Below, in pieces: positions 61,129 through 64,000 of a stretch of DNA of 64,000 bases. Positions within the stretch are counted from its first letter, which is position 1, and the number at the start of each line of letters is the position of its first letter. Source of the DNA: Dicaeum eximium (Eukaryota; Chordata; Aves; Passeriformes; Dicaeidae). The translations under genes were made by a program, and so were the position numbers. The stretch spans positions 1,928,208 to 1,992,207 of the forward strand of contig VWZP01008343.1 in assembly GCA_013396995.1 (NCBI GenBank), read 5' to 3'. The notes under the pieces are model-generated. The model saw only the letters and a program-made list of their open reading frames with translations. It was not told the origin of the DNA and searched no databases.

Positions 61129-62190
61129 AGAAAAGAAAAATGGGTGGTGATGATATTTTAAAATTACAGAGTAAATGTAATCTTGCTTTATTTAAGGGTA
61201 AATTAACATAGACATAAGAAGTTGCTAACCCAGATTTAGCTGTCTTTGTCACTTTGAAAGTTTAATGTTTTCTGACATTATTTTATAGCAGTGACTTTGA
61301 TTCCAATCAGTGAAATTCCAATCCCTTAAAATTCCCAAGCAGAAAAGAAATAAAAATACTTGTTGAATAAATTGTTGACTTTCAGTAGTTTGTCCAGCTG
61401 TTTTTAAATACATGTGGCCCTTGCAAATGCTCTAATATTGTATTTAAATTTACTTATGTGTTCTAAATTTTATACCCCTTGGCCTTGATTTATATAATCC
61501 TTAATATTTACAACATTTGGTGGAAGGATGTAATTTTACCCTATCTATATTCTATCTCACACCAAATCTAATTAAAAAGAAAATCTTGTCCTCATTTGCC
61601 TCTCTTAATTCCTTCACCCTCCCACCATCTCCATGACTTTGTGACTGAACACTCTAATTTAAATTGTATTCATCATCTGCTTTTTGCACCAGTATAGGCA
61701 CAACTTCTTTCATATATTGTTGCATTACTGATTGCATTATTTGATTCTCTTATGTCTGTTGGGAATAGAATATACTTTCTCAAAATCAGTTGTGTCACAA
61801 TGGTTGCAGAAAAACATGCTCTATATGTTGACTTAATCCATAGATCTTAAAGAATTCTTGCTTTCTGAGAAGAAGAATAACTTTCCAGATTTTTCATGGA
61901 AAGAGCATTGATGTATACTTCCACTCACTATCTGACATAATGATTATTTGTGTATTATTGTATGATTAGAACCAATCATGATCAATTGTGTGAAAAAGTA
62001 ATAGCAAACAGTAGCCAGAGTAAATATAGATTAGAGATGTAGTCTAGCTATTTGATAGATTTTGTTCAGAAAATTCTCCTTTAGCATTGCTTGAGTACTC
62101 CAGTGGAAGTTTCAATGCATCAGCAGAAAGATGAATATATAGACTGAATAAAATTAGATTTTAATTTTTATAGTGTGGGATAGAAAGTCA

Positions 62191-62217
62191 CATTGAGGGA
62201 CCAGGAGTCCCTCAGTG
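62191..62217. repeat. Inverted repeat (11-bp arms)
   Basis: CATTGAGGGAC (62191-62201) and GTCCCTCAGTG (62207-62217) pair with one G.T wobble around a 5-nt loop. Confidence 0.85.
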
Positions 62218-62570
62218 ATATGTGAAGTAAAAGGAAAAGAAAACTAGTGGAAGAAGAATGAGAACTTTGAAGTAGTAAAGAATATCTGCTCATGGCAGAC
62301 TTGAGGAAGCAAATAAATGACATGCAACTGGGACTGAAACAACTGAAACAGACACTTTAAGGGAGATGCGGTACTGTGGGGGAAAAAAAAAAGAGCACAT
62401 GTAAGCTGAAAATAAGTAAAGAGCAAGATGAAGAGCAATGCACAGAAAAATGTAAGGAAGTGCTGGCATGCAGAGATCAGAGCAATATACAGGAGATCAT
62501 GGAATGTAACAAAGATGAACTGGTACCCAGATAGCTCTGGCAGGAAAAGGCAGAGGCAGAAGGAATTAAA

Positions 62571-62606
62571 GATATTTATATAATATATTTATATAAGATA
62601 TTTAGA
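62571..62606. repeat. AT-rich tandem repeat
   Basis: ATATTTATATA-type units repeat about three times. Confidence 0.75.
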
Positions 62607-63376
62607 TTGTATTGTTTTTATAGGGCTGATTATATTAAAAAAGTATAATTGCAATATGGAATTGCAATGCGTTCAAGATGCTCCTACCATACAGCCCTAG
62701 AAAAAGCATGTTATAAAAATTCATGGTGTAAAGTTCCAGTGCTAATGGATCAATGCTTTTCAATACAAAAAAATAACCTGAAGAAAAATAGGTCTACCAA
62801 CTAAGAACATTTTTGTGTATTTTACTTCTTTTAAGAGAGATTATTTTTAAACTGTCCTAGTTAGTTCTTAAAGCTGATTTTTTTTTTCCTTTATCTTAGA
62901 TATAAGTTCATAGCTTTTTATTTTACTTATTTCCCACCCCCAATCTCAATGGGCTGTTAATGGAAATAACACCTGCTTAAATCATACAATATTTCTCACA
63001 AAAAGTTGTTCTCTTGCCGTTATCTAAATTACTGGCAGTGCCAATGCAGTTGTATAAAACAGATACAATAGAAAAAATTAAACCCTTTAATAAATATCCA
63101 GGCAGATTTTATCTCCTTTGGTTTACTCTGGAGAGCAGCCAACAATCTCCTAACTGCCAAGAGTGTAAGAAGCATACGGGAGTATCTTGGATAGTACTCT
63201 TCAGAGATAAGCCTCTCTGAGGTAACAGTGAAATACTGGAGATCTTGCAGAAATTAAAAGACTATAAGGTAGGAAGAGAGATTAAAGGAAATTTTATCAT
63301 TTTCCTTGTACTTACAAAAACAAGAGATTCAACAAAACACCTTCTGAAGGCAGAGTTTTCCATTTGACTTCCATAT

Positions 63377-63495
63377 TCACAGAATCACAGGATGGATAAG
63401 GTTGGAAAACGTATAGTGGTTGATCTGGTACAACCTCCCTCCTCAAGCAAGGTCATCCCAGAGCACATGACTCAGGATTGTGTGCAGACAATTTA
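63377..63495 (-). mobile_element. CR1 LINE 3' end fragment, antisense
   Basis: TCACAGAATCACAGGATGG, 'AAGGTTGGAAAAC', 'CTCAAGCAAGGTCATCCCAG', 'AGCACATGACTCAGGATTG', 'TGTGCAGACA'. It is the same subfamily as 35302-35726, which shares nearly every phrase, but is cut off after about 120 bp. Confidence 0.93.
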
Positions 63496-64000
63496 ATCAA
63501 AACTGTAGTTTGAAAAATAAACTTTTTACATTGTGGCAATATTTCACAGCACTATGAGTATGGTAAGTCATTGTTGATTAAGCTAAGCTTTTTGTGTGTT
63601 TTAAGGAACAGAACTATTTGCCTGCACTTTATCTTGCTCCTAAAACTATTAAAGTTTTTTTTCTTAAAACTTTTGGATTAGCCAAAATAGCTTATTCTTT
63701 TCTTTTCCATTCTTTTCAGGGAATGATCATTTGCCAGCCAATAATGTATCCCTTTATAGGGAGGTTTAATGGCTGCCTACCTTGCTGAGGTTCTGTGAGA
63801 ATTAAGTATCTAATGCTGTTAGTAAGTGCTTTGCAGATGAAAATTGCAAAGTAAGTGCTAAATATAATTACTGTTATTAGAGACACATTCCAATCCAAAT
63901 GTTTCTTTGATTTTATAGCTGACATAGACTCCATTTGGTATAATATGCAAAAATGGCCTTTATAAGAGTGGTCAGGTAATGAAAGTTCCTGTGATGTTTC
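63496..64000. other. Unique sequence, no gene seen
   Basis: Short open frames on both strands only. No element recognised. Confidence 0.55.

Larger units (their letters stand above)
58821..63376. other. AT-rich unique sequence, no clear gene
   Basis: No recognised transposon or gene. The open frames at 59610-60078 overlap on both strands; the plus one is discussed in findings. A degenerate ATC/ATA-rich patch lies at 58825-58925. Confidence 0.5.

Noticed and set aside
1..64000. CRISPR array, prophage or bacterial operon
   Set aside because: No regularly spaced repeats, no ribosome-binding-site-led gene series, and abundant avian retroelements show nuclear bird DNA.

Overview
This window looks like bird nuclear DNA. 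It is AT-rich, non-coding, and littered with short, decayed CR1 LINE copies whose antisense 3' ends read as variants of TCATAGAATCATAGAAT followed by 'GGTTGGAAGGGACC..GATCATC..GTCCAACC'. It also holds avian-type endogenous retrovirus LTRs. The sequence shows no intact protein-coding gene, no tRNA or rRNA gene, no CpG island and no CRISPR array. It is best read as a large intron or an intergenic gene desert. The LTR types suggest a neoavian or passerine-like bird, but the window alone does not fix the species.

Layout. At 1.3-1.6 kb there is an antisense LTR framed by an odd 16-bp direct repeat. An antisense CR1 tail lies at 7.2 kb. From 10.83 to 11.39 kb there is a complete solo LTR with a perfect 5-bp target-site duplication (CATGG). 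An assembly gap inside an AAT microsatellite sits at 11.7 kb. A second, unrelated LTR lies at 20.9-21.4 kb. At 23.55-23.79 kb there is a relic that looks coding but has a frame break. A long near-perfect hairpin (37-bp arms, 4-nt loop) sits at 26.54-26.62 kb. An antisense LTR related to the 10.8 kb one lies at 32.6-33.15 kb. A cluster of CR1 fragments runs from 35.3 to 43.5 kb, with a second gap in a poly-T run at 36.0 kb. A compound GATA/CA/TA microsatellite lies at 48.8 kb. A CR1 endonuclease-domain fragment is at 50.85-51.0 kb. A possible 195-nt coding exon with canonical splice dinucleotides is on the minus strand at 52.4-52.6 kb. An antisense CR1 at 58.3-58.8 kb joins 3'-UTR directly to endonuclease sequence and contains a 15-bp palindrome that looks like a template-switch mutation. 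A last CR1 tail lies at 63.4 kb.

No set of genes works together here. The most useful leads are the 26.5 kb hairpin (small-RNA precursor, MITE or palindrome fossil), the candidate exon at 52.4 kb, the relic at 23.6 kb, and the mutational structures (templated palindromes, 25-bp tandem duplications). I found no convincing new biological system. The CR1 and LTR identifications rest on recognising family sequence from memory and were not run against a repeat library.
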